64,000 nucleotides of DNA from Flavobacteriaceae bacterium PS02336 (GTDB lineage: Bacteria > Bacteroidota > Bacteroidia > Flavobacteriales > Flavobacteriaceae), in contig JASCOF010000004.1 in the NCBI GenBank assembly GCA_029960065.1, positions 388,927-452,926 of the forward strand, read 5' to 3'. The stretch's first letter is position 1, and the number at the start of each line of letters is the position of its first letter. Both the position numbers and the translations under genes were made by a program. Shown here piece by piece: positions 8,348-17,492 of this stretch. The notes under the pieces are model-generated. The model was given only the letters and a program-made list of their open reading frames with translations, was not told where the DNA came from and ran no database searches.

Positions 8348-9376
8348 TTGGCGAATAAAAAGAGAAATACCATCTTGTTTGTCATTTTGGCTTTAGGTCT
8401 TTTACTGATGTTTTTTGCAAGCATTAGTTTAGGATCTGTGATGATTCCGGTAAAAGATGTTTTTACGAGTTTAACTGGAGGTCAGGCAACAAAATCGACT
8501 TGGGAATATATTATTATAAATTATCGTCTGCCAAAAGCCATTACGGCAGTTTTGGTTGGAAGCGGTCTTTCGATCAGCGGTCTTTTGATGCAGACTTTAT
8601 TTCGAAATCCGCTGGCAGGTCCGTATGTTTTAGGATTGAGTTCTGGTGCGAGTTTAGGAGTAGCTTTTGTAATTTTAGGAGCCAGTTTTCTACCGCCTTT
8701 TTTAAGTATTATCGCATTATCATCATACGGAATTGTATTGGCATCTACTGCCGGAAGCACATTGGTTTTATTATTGGTTTTAGTGGTTTCTCAGAGACTT
8801 CGGGATACAATGGCGATTCTAATTGTGGGTTTAATGTTCGGAAGTTTTACCACAGCAATTGTAAGTGTGCTGACTTATTTTAGCACGGCAGAACAATTGC
8901 AGAAGTTTACTTTCTGGTCAATGGGAAGTCTCGGAAATCTTTCTTGGCCGACAATTGGAATTTTAACAATTTGTGTTGGAATCGGACTGCTCTTAAGCGC
9001 CAAAAGCATAAAACCTTTAAATGCATTACTTCTTGGAGAAAATTACGCTAAAAGCATGGGTTTGAATTTTAAACACGCAAGATTAATAATCATTTTTGCA
9101 ACGAGTATATTATCAGGAGCTATTACGGCTTTTGCAGGTCCAATCGCGTTTGTTGGATTAGCAGTCCCTCATATTGCTAAACTCACGTTTCAAACCAGCA
9201 ATCATACTATATTATTTTGGAGTACTTTATTTTTTGGTTCTATTATAATGTTGTTCTGTGATATTGTGTCACAAATGCCAGGATTTGATGTTACGCTTCC
9301 AATTAACGCCATAACGTCTATAATTGGCGCGCCTGTGGTAATCTGGCTTTTAGTGAGGAAAAGAAATTTTCAATAA
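8348..9376 (+). CDS. btuC: ABC transporter permease, FecCD/BtuC family
   Basis: This 342-residue protein has about ten membrane segments and the FecCD hallmarks RLPKAITAVLVGSGLSISG, LMQTLFRNPLAGPYVLGLSSG and AFAGPIAFVGLAVPHI. The start is TTG at 8348, one base after the btuF stop. The next in-frame ATG (codon 21) would remove most of the first membrane helix, so TTG is preferred, giving tight coupling with btuF. It forms the membrane channel of the corrinoid importer with the ATPase encoded downstream. Confidence 0.93.
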   Translation: MANKKRNTILFVILALGLLLMFFASISLGSVMIPVKDVFTSLTGGQATKSTWEYIIINYRLPKAITAVLVGSGLSISGLLMQTLFRNPLAGPYVLGLSSGASLGVAFVILGASFLPPFLSIIALSSYGIVLASTAGSTLVLLLVLVVSQRLRDTMAILIVGLMFGSFTTAIVSVLTYFSTAEQLQKFTFWSMGSLGNLSWPTIGILTICVGIGLLLSAKSIKPLNALLLGENYAKSMGLNFKHARLIIIFATSILSGAITAFAGPIAFVGLAVPHIAKLTFQTSNHTILFWSTLFFGSIIMLFCDIVSQMPGFDVTLPINAITSIIGAPVVIWLLVRKRNFQ

Positions 9377-9383
9377 TTTGTTT

Positions 9384-9450
9384 AGGCACAGATTACACAG
9401 ATTAACACAGATTTTTTTTAAATCATTTTAATCCTGTAATCTGTGGCAAA
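9384..9450. repeat. Dispersed inverted repeat, family C, copy 1
   Basis: GGCACAGATTACACAG at the left pairs with CTGTAATCTGTGGC at the right, around an AT-rich centre. A related element with longer, perfect arms lies at 41258-41328. This copy separates btuC from the ATPase gene inside the importer operon. Confidence 0.75.
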
Positions 9451-9484
9451 AGAAAAAACTTAGAAACTCAGCATCTTTAAAAAA

Positions 9485-10261
9485 ATGAAAGATATTCTAA
9501 AAACATCAAATCTAAATATTGGATATAAATCCAAAAAAGGAGTTACACTTATTGCCGAGAATCTGAATTTAAATCTAACTTCAGGAAAACTATTTACATT
9601 AATCGGAGCAAACGGAATTGGAAAGTCAACTTTACTGAGAACCATTACAGGAATCCAGAAACCATTATCTGGGAATGTTTATCTCAATGAAAAAAATATT
9701 TCAGACTATAAACCTTTAGAATTAGCGCAAAATTTAAGTTTGGTTTTAACAGAAAAATTGCCTCCAAGTAATCTTTCTGTTTTTGAATTAGTGGCGCTTG
9801 GCCGTCAGCCTTACACAAATTGGGTTGACAAATTGTCTAATGAAGATGTTGCAAAAGTTCAAGAAGCGATGCAATTGACTCAAATAGAGCATTTAGCTTC
9901 AAAAAAGCATTTTCAAATTAGCGACGGACAATTACAAAAGGTATTGATTGCCAGAGCTTTGGCGCAAGATACGCCATTGATTATTTTAGATGAACCAACA
10001 ACACATTTGGATTTACTGCATAAAGTTTCGCTATTCAAATTATTGAAAAAGCTAACGCAAGAAACTCAAAAGTGTATTTTGTTTTCAACACACGATATTG
10101 ATCTTGCCATTCAATTGAGTGATGAAATGATTATGATGACGCCAGAAAATATCACACAAGATCAGCCTTGTAATTTAATTTCAAACGGAAGTTTCAGCAA
10201 TTTATTCAAAGATGAAAATATTGTTTTTGATGCTGAAAAAGGCAAGTTTATTGTGAATTAG
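9485..10261 (+). CDS. btuD: ABC transporter ATP-binding protein, BtuD/FepC type
   Basis: This 258-residue protein has Walker A GANGIGKSTLL (about 38-48), the Q-loop region, an ABC signature in the degenerate form ISDGQLQKV (the usual form is LSGGQ), Walker B PLIILDEPTTHLD and the switch His in FSTHDID. The signature second position is Asp instead of Gly, as in some iron-chelate/B12 ATPases. It would power the btuFC importer. It is 108 bases downstream of btuC, the gap being a dispersed repeat. Confidence 0.92.
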   Translation: MKDILKTSNLNIGYKSKKGVTLIAENLNLNLTSGKLFTLIGANGIGKSTLLRTITGIQKPLSGNVYLNEKNISDYKPLELAQNLSLVLTEKLPPSNLSVFELVALGRQPYTNWVDKLSNEDVAKVQEAMQLTQIEHLASKKHFQISDGQLQKVLIARALAQDTPLIILDEPTTHLDLLHKVSLFKLLKKLTQETQKCILFSTHDIDLAIQLSDEMIMMTPENITQDQPCNLISNGSFSNLFKDENIVFDAEKGKFIVN

Positions 10262-10273
10262 TTTTTTCAGGAG

Positions 10274-10350
10274 TTTAATCCTGCTGTCCACTATATCTTT
10301 TGTGTTGAACCCCAACACAAAAGGATGCCGCTTCCATCAGGACTAGGATT
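10274..10350. repeat. Structured intergenic element, family B, copy 1
   Basis: Contains ATCCTGCTGTCCACTATATC, a stem CTTTTGTGTTG/CAACACAAAAG, then GATGCCGCTTCCATCAGGAC. The same order of blocks, with a variable central stem, occurs at 41791-41900 and 63527-63609. The blocks flanking the stem are conserved while the stem sequence changes, which suggests an RNA structure. Rfam's Flavo-1 family is the first thing to compare. Confidence 0.6.
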
Positions 10351-10398
10351 CTCTTTTCCGAAAGTCAATATCGATTTACCAGTTAAACAAATAAACGA

Positions 10399-10857
10399 TT
10401 AAACATTTTTCAATCCAATTTGTCGCTTAGCTTCACCAACCACGAAAGCAACAGAATTCGCAATATTAAATGATCTAATAAGCGGTGACATCGGAATCTT
10501 TAAATGATTTTCAAAACGTGCCATAAATGCTGCGCTTAAACCAACGCTTTCTTTTCCAAAAACTAACCAATCGCCATCTTGAAATTCATTTTGTAAATAG
10601 GACTTTTCAGAATGAGAACTCATCAAAAACACACGAGAATGATCTGGAATCTGTGCGATCCATTCTTCAATATTTTGATATTCAGTAACGTCAAGATGAA
10701 CCCAATAATCCAATCCCGAACGTTTTAGGTTTTTATCGTTAATAACAAATCCGAAAGGATGAATTAAGTGAAGTCGGCTTTCTGTACCAACGCACAATCT
10801 TCCAATATTTCCAGTATTATTTGGTATCTCAGGTTCTACGAGAACTACGTTTAGCAT
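10399..10857 (-). CDS. trmL: tRNA (cytidine/uridine-2'-O-)-methyltransferase TrmL
   Basis: This 152-residue SPOUT methyltransferase has PEIPNNTGNIGRLCVGT at the N-terminus, then LVFGKESVGLS, and the C-terminal knot IPMSPLIRSFNIANSVAFVV. It methylates the wobble ribose of tRNA-Leu in the characterised E. coli member, using S-adenosylmethionine. Length matches minimal TrmL proteins. It is 22 bases downstream of the pseudouridine synthase gene, and the two form a small RNA-modification unit. Confidence 0.93.
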   Translation of the reverse strand: MLNVVLVEPEIPNNTGNIGRLCVGTESRLHLIHPFGFVINDKNLKRSGLDYWVHLDVTEYQNIEEWIAQIPDHSRVFLMSSHSEKSYLQNEFQDGDWLVFGKESVGLSAAFMARFENHLKIPMSPLIRSFNIANSVAFVVGEAKRQIGLKNV

Positions 10858-10879
10858 TGTCGTTTATTTGTTAATTTGT

Positions 10880-11452
10880 TTAATCGTTTAATCGGAAATC
10901 TGAGACTTCAAGAACTTCTCCCGCTTTTAAGTTTTGCAAATATACATTTCCTATTCGTACACGAACCAAACGAAGTGTTGGAAAACCAACTGCGGCAGTC
11001 ATTTTTCGAACTTGGCGAAATTTTCCTTCTCTAATCGTAATCGAAGCCCACGAAGTTGGTCCATGACGTTCGTCTCTGATTTTTTTTGCTCTAATTCCAA
11101 AATCAGGAATTTCGTTTACTATAAAAGCTTTGCAGGGTTTTGTTTTGTATTTGCCTCCGTCAAGTCCGATTTCTACACCTTTTTGGAGCCTTTCAATGGC
11201 TTCTGGAGTAATTACTCCGTCAACCTGAACATAATATTCTTTGTCAACTTTTTTACTTCGAACGAGTTCGCTCATATTTCCATCAGTTGTCAATAAAAGC
11301 AGACCTTCAGAATCTTCGTCTAATCTTCCAATTGCCATTGTTCCCTCGGGGAAATCATGCAGTTCGCCCAAAAGCTTTTTCTTTCTTTTTAATTCATAGA
11401 TAAATTGGCTTAAAAAGCCGTAAGGTTTAAAAAGAATGAAGTGTCTGTGCAT
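10880..11452 (-). CDS. rluE: RNA pseudouridine synthase, RsuA/RluE type
   Basis: This 190-residue protein has the catalytic-Asp motif IGRLDEDSEGLLLLT (Asp about residue 45) and the C-terminal REGKFRQVRKMTAAVGFPTL motif of the RsuA/RluB/E/F family. No N-terminal S4 domain is present, as in RluE, which modifies 23S rRNA position 2457 in E. coli. The exact target is inferred from the domain layout only. Transcribed together with trmL. Confidence 0.85.
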   Translation of the reverse strand: MHRHFILFKPYGFLSQFIYELKRKKKLLGELHDFPEGTMAIGRLDEDSEGLLLLTTDGNMSELVRSKKVDKEYYVQVDGVITPEAIERLQKGVEIGLDGGKYKTKPCKAFIVNEIPDFGIRAKKIRDERHGPTSWASITIREGKFRQVRKMTAAVGFPTLRLVRVRIGNVYLQNLKAGEVLEVSDFRLND

Positions 11453-11507
11453 TTTTAATTTTTTGCAAAGATAGTCCTTTCATAAAATTAAAAACGAATG
11501 TTTTTTA

Positions 11508-11717
11508 CTATAAGTTTCTCTCCAATTTCATCTTTTTCAGCCATTGGTACACAAACCAAATGGCTGTAATACTAAATAAGCCAATTAGAATAAAATAATA
11601 ATTAGAAAAGAAATCGTGAAAATAACTTCCGACAAAAATATAGGCAGAAGCCATGCAAAGTTTGATTAGAATAAATTCGGCATTAGACCAGCTGGTTTTG
11701 ATTTTGAAGAAATTCAT
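11508..11717 (-). CDS. Small membrane protein of unknown function
   Basis: This 69-residue protein has two hydrophobic segments, about 17-33 (IKLCMASAYIFVGSYF) and 41-60 (YYFILIGLFSITAIWFVYQW), and a basic tail KKMKLERNL, so a two-helix inner-membrane hairpin is likely. No family is recognised. It has its own space between the pseudouridine synthase and the divergent disordered-protein gene, which supports it being real. Confidence 0.6.
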   Translation of the reverse strand: MNFFKIKTSWSNAEFILIKLCMASAYIFVGSYFHDFFSNYYFILIGLFSITAIWFVYQWLKKMKLERNL

Positions 11718-11867
11718 CGTGTCTAAATTAGTTAAACCTTAAAATGTTGTAAACTAATATAGTAAATTATGAAAGATAAACCTCTATTATCAAAAAGCAA
11801 TGTTAAACCACTTCTTTTTGAAATTTAGAATTCGTAATATTAAGAAACAAACTAAAAGAATAAAGCT

Positions 11868-12242
11868 ATGGAAACGAATAATTTAGGAACAAAAAAGATA
11901 AACGGCACTCAAAAAAATATAGATGAATCTAAAGGAAAAGACGTTTCGCATGATAAAGAATTAAAAGATGCTAAATTGAACAGAGAGCTTGTTACAGACG
12001 AAGATGGAAATAAAAAAATTGTAGAAAGAGCCAGAAATGAAAACGAAGATATTAAAACAAAAATTTCTAAAACATCTTCTCAGAATCCAAATTCAAATCG
12101 AGGAGTAGATACGGAAGAAGAGGCAAAAAAAACAGTTGAAAATAAAGACCGTAATTCAGACATTACAGCAAATAGATATCCAAATTCAAATCCAGAAAGT
12201 CATAAAGATCGCGGAAATATGAAATTGGATGAAGATGCCTAA
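11868..12242 (+). CDS. Hydrophilic, probably disordered protein
   Basis: This 124-residue protein is rich in Lys, Glu, Asp and Asn and has no hydrophobic core; examples are GTQKNIDESKGKDVSHDKEL and RYPNSNPESHKDRGNMKLD. It has no signal peptide. Such proteins in Flavobacterium often accompany stress or desiccation responses, but nothing here proves that. A similarly acidic, disordered product is encoded at 41360-41662. Confidence 0.65.
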   Translation: METNNLGTKKINGTQKNIDESKGKDVSHDKELKDAKLNRELVTDEDGNKKIVERARNENEDIKTKISKTSSQNPNSNRGVDTEEEAKKTVENKDRNSDITANRYPNSNPESHKDRGNMKLDEDA

Positions 12243-12320
12243 TAGTAATACGAAATTTTAACGAAATAAAAGCCATTTAAATATCAAATAACATAACATT
12301 AGCGCTTAGCGTTAATCTTA

Positions 12321-12349
12321 TTGTAAACTCTTCTGAAACCTTAATTTTG
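12321..12349 (+). promoter_or_regulatory. Promoter of the SDR gene
   Basis: TTG (12321-12323), 18 bases, TAATTTTG (12342-12349) fit the Bacteroidota consensus. The near-direct repeat TAGCGCT/TAGCGTT lies just upstream at about 12300-12313 and could be an operator. Confidence 0.6.
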
Positions 12350-12395
12350 CTGGGATATCTTCGTAAATTTAGATATAATTTAAAAACATATTAAA

Positions 12396-13148
12396 ATGGC
12401 ACTTTTAGAAAATAAAGTAGCATTTGTATCTGGCGGCGGTTCAGGAATTGGACGCGCAGTTGCAGAAGCCTACGCTCGTGAAGGAGCAAAAGTAGTAGTA
12501 TCTGATATTAATGTTGAACACGGTGAAGAAACCGTAAAAATTATAAAGGAAAAAGGTGGAGAAGCTTTTTTTGTAAAAGGAGATTCTTCGAGCGCAAGTG
12601 ATAATAAACATATGGTTGAGGTTACTGTTTCAAAATACGGAAGACTTGACATTGCCTGCAATAACGCAGGAATGGGCGGACCAGCAAAACCAACTGGAGA
12701 ATATGAGCCGGAATCTTGGGATAAAGTAATTGCGCTGAATTTAAGCGGTGTTTTTTATGCCTGCCGATACCAATTGGAACAAATGGAAAAAAATGGAGGA
12801 GGAAGCATTGTAAACATTGCCTCTATTCATGGACAAGTTGCTGCGCCAAACAGCGTTGCGTATACAGCAAGTAAACATGGTGTTGTTGGTTTAACTAAAA
12901 ACATTGCTGTAGAATATGCTCAGAAGAATATTCGATGTAATGCTGTTGGACCAGGTTATATTGAAACAGCGCTTTTAAAAGACAATTTAAATAAAGATAT
13001 GATGAATGCTGTTGCAGCTAAATCTGCAATGAATCGTTTAGGAACAGCTGAAGAAATTGCAGAATTGGTAGTTTTCTTAAACTCTGATAAATCATCATTC
13101 ACAACAGGAAGTTACATTATAGCCGATGGAGGATACACTGCGGTATAA
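12396..13148 (+). CDS. Short-chain dehydrogenase/reductase (SDR)
   Basis: This 250-residue classical SDR has the nucleotide-binding GGGSGIG (residues 13-19), NNAG (89-92), catalytic Ser143, and Tyr156-x3-Lys160 in AYTASKHG. Asp37 at the end of the second strand favours NAD over NADP. The C-terminal TTGSYIIADGGYTAV is typical of glucose/3-oxoacyl reductase-like members. Substrate cannot be told from sequence. It stands alone with its own promoter and terminator. Confidence 0.92.
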   Translation: MALLENKVAFVSGGGSGIGRAVAEAYAREGAKVVVSDINVEHGEETVKIIKEKGGEAFFVKGDSSSASDNKHMVEVTVSKYGRLDIACNNAGMGGPAKPTGEYEPESWDKVIALNLSGVFYACRYQLEQMEKNGGGSIVNIASIHGQVAAPNSVAYTASKHGVVGLTKNIAVEYAQKNIRCNAVGPGYIETALLKDNLNKDMMNAVAAKSAMNRLGTAEEIAELVVFLNSDKSSFTTGSYIIADGGYTAV

Positions 13149-13180
13149 TTTTTTCAGAGAATACTATTTTTGAATTAGGG

Positions 13181-13213
13181 AAAGCAGCAAGCGAAAGTTT
13201 GCTGCTTTTTTAT
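13181..13213 (+). terminator. Intrinsic terminator after the SDR gene
   Basis: AAGCAGCAA, loop GCGAAAGT, TTGCTGCTT, then a T run. It lies 33 bases after the SDR stop. Confidence 0.85.
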
Positions 13214-13457
13214 TTTATAAAAGTGCTGTTATTTGTAGGAAATACGGAGCTTTTAGACTTCTTTAATGGAATTTTTGTTTTGAATTATTTTCCGAATAAT
13301 GTGTTTTTGATTGGTTTTAGTTCAATGAAATAACGGTTATGTTATCCTTTATTAAATTTTATTGATAAAAAGATCAACATTAAGTTTATAGTTTTATAAT
13401 ATTAGCTTAACTTTAAAGGAGATAAATTTGACTTCTAAAAACTCTATTCTTTAACGT

Positions 13458-16400
13458 ATGAAAAAACTTTACTTATCGCGCCTTTCTTTGGCTTTACTAT
13501 TTTTGATTGGGGGATTTTCTGGAAATCTTTTTGCCCAGACAATGCCAGAGGCTCAATCTTTACCTTATAAGCAGGATTTTAAAGATTTGGCGGCAGCTTA
13601 TCCTATTGGGATACAAGGATGGAACGCAAGTACACCTTCATCTGCAACTTTATCTACGCCTTCCTCTTTTACAACGACAGTTTTATCAGATAAAACGATA
13701 GCTGCTGGTGGTTCAGTTACTTCTACTGGAGGAAATACTTATAATTTTAATGAAAAAATAGGTTTTTTGAATGCTGGGAGTTTCCTTGACCAATCAATAG
13801 CTCTTGCTTTAAAAACAACTGGTAATACGGCAATACAGGTTCAATACGATGTAATGGTTATTCGTAATCCATACGGTACAGGAACTGGTACTAGTGCAGC
13901 TACTCGTATTAATGAGATGGCTTTACAATATCGAGTGGGTGAAACTGGGAATTTTATAACATTGCCTGGAACTTTTTTTCAAAATAATACAGTTACACGA
14001 ACAAGTGAAAGCGTTGCATTGCAAAGCGAGAATTTCAAAATTATACTTCCTGCAGAATGTGATAACCAGCCAGTAGTTCAAATAAGATGGATCACCAGAC
14101 AAGTTTCCGGAGGAGGGGCTCGTCCATCATTTGCAATTGATAATATTGATGTTCGTGAAAGTATTGATCATAATCCTCCAGTAAATGTTTCAGGTTATCC
14201 AAAAGCAAATAATATTTTGGTCGAAAGTTTTGATTTTATCAATAAATTAGATGAAGCTGGAAAAACTTATTTTGTACTGCTTCCAAGCGGAAGTGCTGCG
14301 CCAACTGTTGCACAGGTAAAAGCTGGTCAAGACTCAAATGGCACAGCGGCTTTACAAGCAGGAAGTATAGATATTATAGATCCTGCTCTAGAATATATCA
14401 AAACTTTTTCCGGACTTACTTTAAATACAAGTTATTCTGTTTTTTCTGTTTCTGAAGATACTTCTAATAATATTCAGGCAACAGTAAATAAAGTTGATGT
14501 TACTACTGCTAGTGCTGCAGTTCCAGTTTTAACAACTTCTACAGCAAGTTTAGATTTAGGTTTTTCGGAAGCAAATTATGAAGCGAAAGTTTTAAGCTAC
14601 CAAGTTGGGGCAAGTGATTTAACTCAAAATGTGGTTTTAACTTCTACAGCTAATTTTACAATTTCTAAAGATAACAGCACATTTGCATCTTCTTTAACGT
14701 TTGTTGCTGCTGATTTTGCATCAAATGCTACTCCAACGGTTTATGTAAAATTTATTCCCAACAGTATTAATAGTTTTACTGGACAGATAACGCACGAATC
14801 GACTGGAGCTGTAACAAAAACGGTTACTTTGACAGGAATCGGAATCAATCCTTATAAACAGGATTTCAACGATCCAAATGTTTTAACAAACAGTGGATGG
14901 ACACAATATAATGAAGCTGGACCAGTAAATAAATGGTCTTATACTTCAGTAGCCAGAAATGTAAATTCAGGAGCTGGTGCCGTTCTTGTGAATGGTTTTT
15001 CAGATAATGGGCCAAGTAAAGATTGGTTGATTTCACCTAAATTACGTTTAGATAATTTTGCAGCACTTCCATTGCTTTCTTTTTATTCTCGCAAATGGTA
15101 TGCTGGTCCATCTTTGAAGTTAATGGTTTCTACAGATTATGATGGAATAAGCAGTCCAGCTACAGCGACGTGGACAGAAATTAATGGCTCATTTCCAACT
15201 GTAACGGGAACTTATACACAATCTCAGTACATTAAGTTAAATGCTTACAAAACAGATCATACCTACATAGCTTGGGTTTACGAAACAACTGCAGGAAGTA
15301 ATGCTGCAGAATGGTCTTTTGATGATTTTGCTATAACAAATGAAATTGGTTATGTAGACTCGAATCCTGTTTTAGATTTTGGAGTGGTACTTCCGAATAC
15401 AGTTTCAGATTCTCAGTCATTTAATTTTAAGGCAGAAGGATATGGAGATATTACAATTACAGCTCCTGCTTCTTATCAAATTTCAGCAGATAATGCTTCA
15501 TTTGTAAACAGTATAACAATTACTGCTGCCGATGCTTTAGCAGGAAAAACACTTTTTGCAAAATTTGCACCAACAGTAAAAGAATTTAAAATATCAGGGG
15601 CTTTAACTGTAACAGGAACTTCATTAAACAAGCAAGTTGGTTCATTGACTGGTTCTTCTTTACCAAAAACAGATACTTTTGATGTAGTAACTTACAATTT
15701 AGAATTTTTTGGTGCGCCGACTTCCGCTTATGGTCCTTCAGATAAGTCGTTACAGCTGGAAAATGTATCCAAAGTAATGAATAAATTAGACGCAGACGTT
15801 TATGTAGTTCAGGAAGTTTCTAGTGATGCTCAGATTGATGCTCTAATTCAGAAAATAAATGTAAACGGAAAAACATTTGAAAAGAGTATTTCTAATGTAT
15901 GGTCTTATTCTTGGCAAGATCCGCCATCAGATCCAAATTTCCCGCCTCAGAAATTAGTAGTGCTTTATAATACGCAAACCGTAACAGTGAAAAAAACACG
16001 TGTCATGTTTGATAAGTTCTACACTGAATTGCGAAATGGGACCAAAACGTTGAATAATTATCCAGGTGCTAGCGACAGTAACTTTTTCTCTTCTGGACGT
16101 CTGCCTTATATGGTAACAATAGAAACAAATGTTAATGGAGTTAAAAATGAAATTAATCTGATAGACCTTCATGCACGTGCTAACAGCGGTACAGATATTT
16201 CACGTTATAACATGCGTAAGTATGATACACAAGTTTTAAAAGACAGCTTAGATGCACATTATGCAGACTCCAATATTATCCTTTTGGGAGATTATAATGA
16301 TGATGTAAAAGCTTCTGTAATTGCTGGACAGCCGTCTTCTTATGAAGCATTTGTGACAGACACAAACAATTATAAAGCACTTACGTTAGAAATCAGCCAA

Positions 16401-16874
16401 GCTGGTGCTTATAGTTTTTTAAGTTCAGGCGGATTCCTAGATCATATTACAATTTCTAATGAATTATTGGATGATTATATTTCAAATTCAACACAGGTAT
16501 ATGATCCTCGTAATGACATTGCGAACTATACGACTACAACTTCAGATCACGGACCAGTTATTGCTCGTTTCCAATTGAAACAAGACGTGCTTTCTACGCC
16601 AGATTTTGGAAAAAATAAATATTATGTAAAAGCATATCCAAATCCGGCAACAGATGTTTTAAATTTTGATGTGAAAACAACACAGGGAAGAGATTTAAAA
16701 ATTAGATTGTATGATTTTAACGGACGTGCCATTGGAAGTCCGGTAAGCGTTAAAAATGAATCTGAAATTAGCACAGCAGTCGTTTCTGTTAACAATCTTA
16801 CTTCAGGAGTTTATTTCTATACTGTCAGCGAAAACAACAAAGTGATTTTTAAAGACAAGGTTATTAAAAACTAA
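13458..16874 (+). CDS. Secreted multidomain endonuclease/exonuclease/phosphatase-family protein with T9SS tail
   Basis: 1138 residues. A signal peptide ends at GNLFAQ (residue 27). Beta-rich regions follow, including a second jelly-roll-like segment at about 464-630 (KDWLISPKLRLDNFAALPLL), like choice-of-anchor or cleaved-adhesin modules. An endonuclease/exonuclease/phosphatase domain lies at about 735-1045 (FDVVTYNLEFFG, VVQEVSSD, LLGDYNDD, and the terminal SDHGPVIARF with the catalytic Asp-His). A type A sorting domain lies at about 1054-1138 (YPNPATDVLNFDV ... LTSGVYFYTV). It should be exported by Sec and T9SS and attached to or released from the surface. It may degrade extracellular DNA or phosphoesters for nutrients. 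Confidence 0.9.
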   Translation: MKKLYLSRLSLALLFLIGGFSGNLFAQTMPEAQSLPYKQDFKDLAAAYPIGIQGWNASTPSSATLSTPSSFTTTVLSDKTIAAGGSVTSTGGNTYNFNEKIGFLNAGSFLDQSIALALKTTGNTAIQVQYDVMVIRNPYGTGTGTSAATRINEMALQYRVGETGNFITLPGTFFQNNTVTRTSESVALQSENFKIILPAECDNQPVVQIRWITRQVSGGGARPSFAIDNIDVRESIDHNPPVNVSGYPKANNILVESFDFINKLDEAGKTYFVLLPSGSAAPTVAQVKAGQDSNGTAALQAGSIDIIDPALEYIKTFSGLTLNTSYSVFSVSEDTSNNIQATVNKVDVTTASAAVPVLTTSTASLDLGFSEANYEAKVLSYQVGASDLTQNVVLTSTANFTISKDNSTFASSLTFVAADFASNATPTVYVKFIPNSINSFTGQITHESTGAVTKTVTLTGIGINPYKQDFNDPNVLTNSGWTQYNEAGPVNKWSYTSVARNVNSGAGAVLVNGFSDNGPSKDWLISPKLRLDNFAALPLLSFYSRKWYAGPSLKLMVSTDYDGISSPATATWTEINGSFPTVTGTYTQSQYIKLNAYKTDHTYIAWVYETTAGSNAAEWSFDDFAITNEIGYVDSNPVLDFGVVLPNTVSDSQSFNFKAEGYGDITITAPASYQISADNASFVNSITITAADALAGKTLFAKFAPTVKEFKISGALTVTGTSLNKQVGSLTGSSLPKTDTFDVVTYNLEFFGAPTSAYGPSDKSLQLENVSKVMNKLDADVYVVQEVSSDAQIDALIQKINVNGKTFEKSISNVWSYSWQDPPSDPNFPPQKLVVLYNTQTVTVKKTRVMFDKFYTELRNGTKTLNNYPGASDSNFFSSGRLPYMVTIETNVNGVKNEINLIDLHARANSGTDISRYNMRKYDTQVLKDSLDAHYADSNIILLGDYNDDVKASVIAGQPSSYEAFVTDTNNYKALTLEISQAGAYSFLSSGGFLDHITISNELLDDYISNSTQVYDPRNDIANYTTTTSDHGPVIARFQLKQDVLSTPDFGKNKYYVKAYPNPATDVLNFDVKTTQGRDLKIRLYDFNGRAIGSPVSVKNESEISTAVVSVNNLTSGVYFYTVSENNKVIFKDKVIKN

Positions 16875-16882
16875 AAAAAGCA

Positions 16883-16916
16883 AAAAAAGGCTTCCAAATT
16901 CTGGAAGCCTTTTTTC
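16883..16916. terminator. Bidirectional terminator between convergent genes
   Basis: GGCTTCCA, short loop, TGGAAGCC, with an A run on the left and a T run on the right. It serves the secreted nuclease gene (plus) and the mepB-like gene (minus). Confidence 0.9.
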
Positions 16917-16924
16917 TTGAAAAT

Positions 16925-17449
16925 CTACGTAAAGAATTTTCTAAATTGATCGAGATCAATTTTATTTGAATTAGTAAGCTTGGTAAAATAATCTAATTGC
17001 CATTTCTGGGTTTTCTGAGCCTGTTTACTTGTAGTTTCATCCCAAGGAGGATAAACTCTAGTTGCTCGGATTCCTTCTTTGGTTTCGGTTGAAAAAATTC
17101 CTTTTTCCAACAGCACTTTTTTCGGAAATATAAAATGACCCCAATTTAAATCTTTTCGAACATTTACGATCACAAAATCAATCGGATCAGAATAATCAAA
17201 AGGAGCTATAATTCCAGTTTGATTTCGTTTCCATAAAGTTACAAACTGACCCGTTTTTGTTGGAGTAATTTTGGCTTCTCTGTAACATATTTTCTGCCCA
17301 TTCAATACAAAACGATAAGCGCTGTATTCTTCACTTTCATCTTCTTTTTGAAGCGCTGTCATATTTAAATCTAATGGATTAAATACAGTATCTTTTGCTG
17401 CTTTTAAATCAGTCGGAATTGAATCGTTTAAAGATGCTTTATAATCCAT
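16925..17449 (-). CDS. mepB: MepB-family protein
   Basis: This 174-residue cytosolic protein contains ICYREAKITPTKTGQFVTLW, FDYSDPIDFVIVNV and GHFIFPKKVLLEKGI, a conserved order in the MepB family (named after the mepRAB locus of Staphylococcus, biochemical role unknown). No mepA or mepR is nearby. It follows the anti-sigma/beta-barrel gene by 43 bases and could be read from the same transcript. Confidence 0.8.
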   Translation of the reverse strand: MDYKASLNDSIPTDLKAAKDTVFNPLDLNMTALQKEDESEEYSAYRFVLNGQKICYREAKITPTKTGQFVTLWKRNQTGIIAPFDYSDPIDFVIVNVRKDLNWGHFIFPKKVLLEKGIFSTETKEGIRATRVYPPWDETTSKQAQKTQKWQLDYFTKLTNSNKIDLDQFRKFFT

Positions 17450-17492
17450 AAAATAAGTATTAAATTTTATCTGAAATTACGCCAAAATAAAT

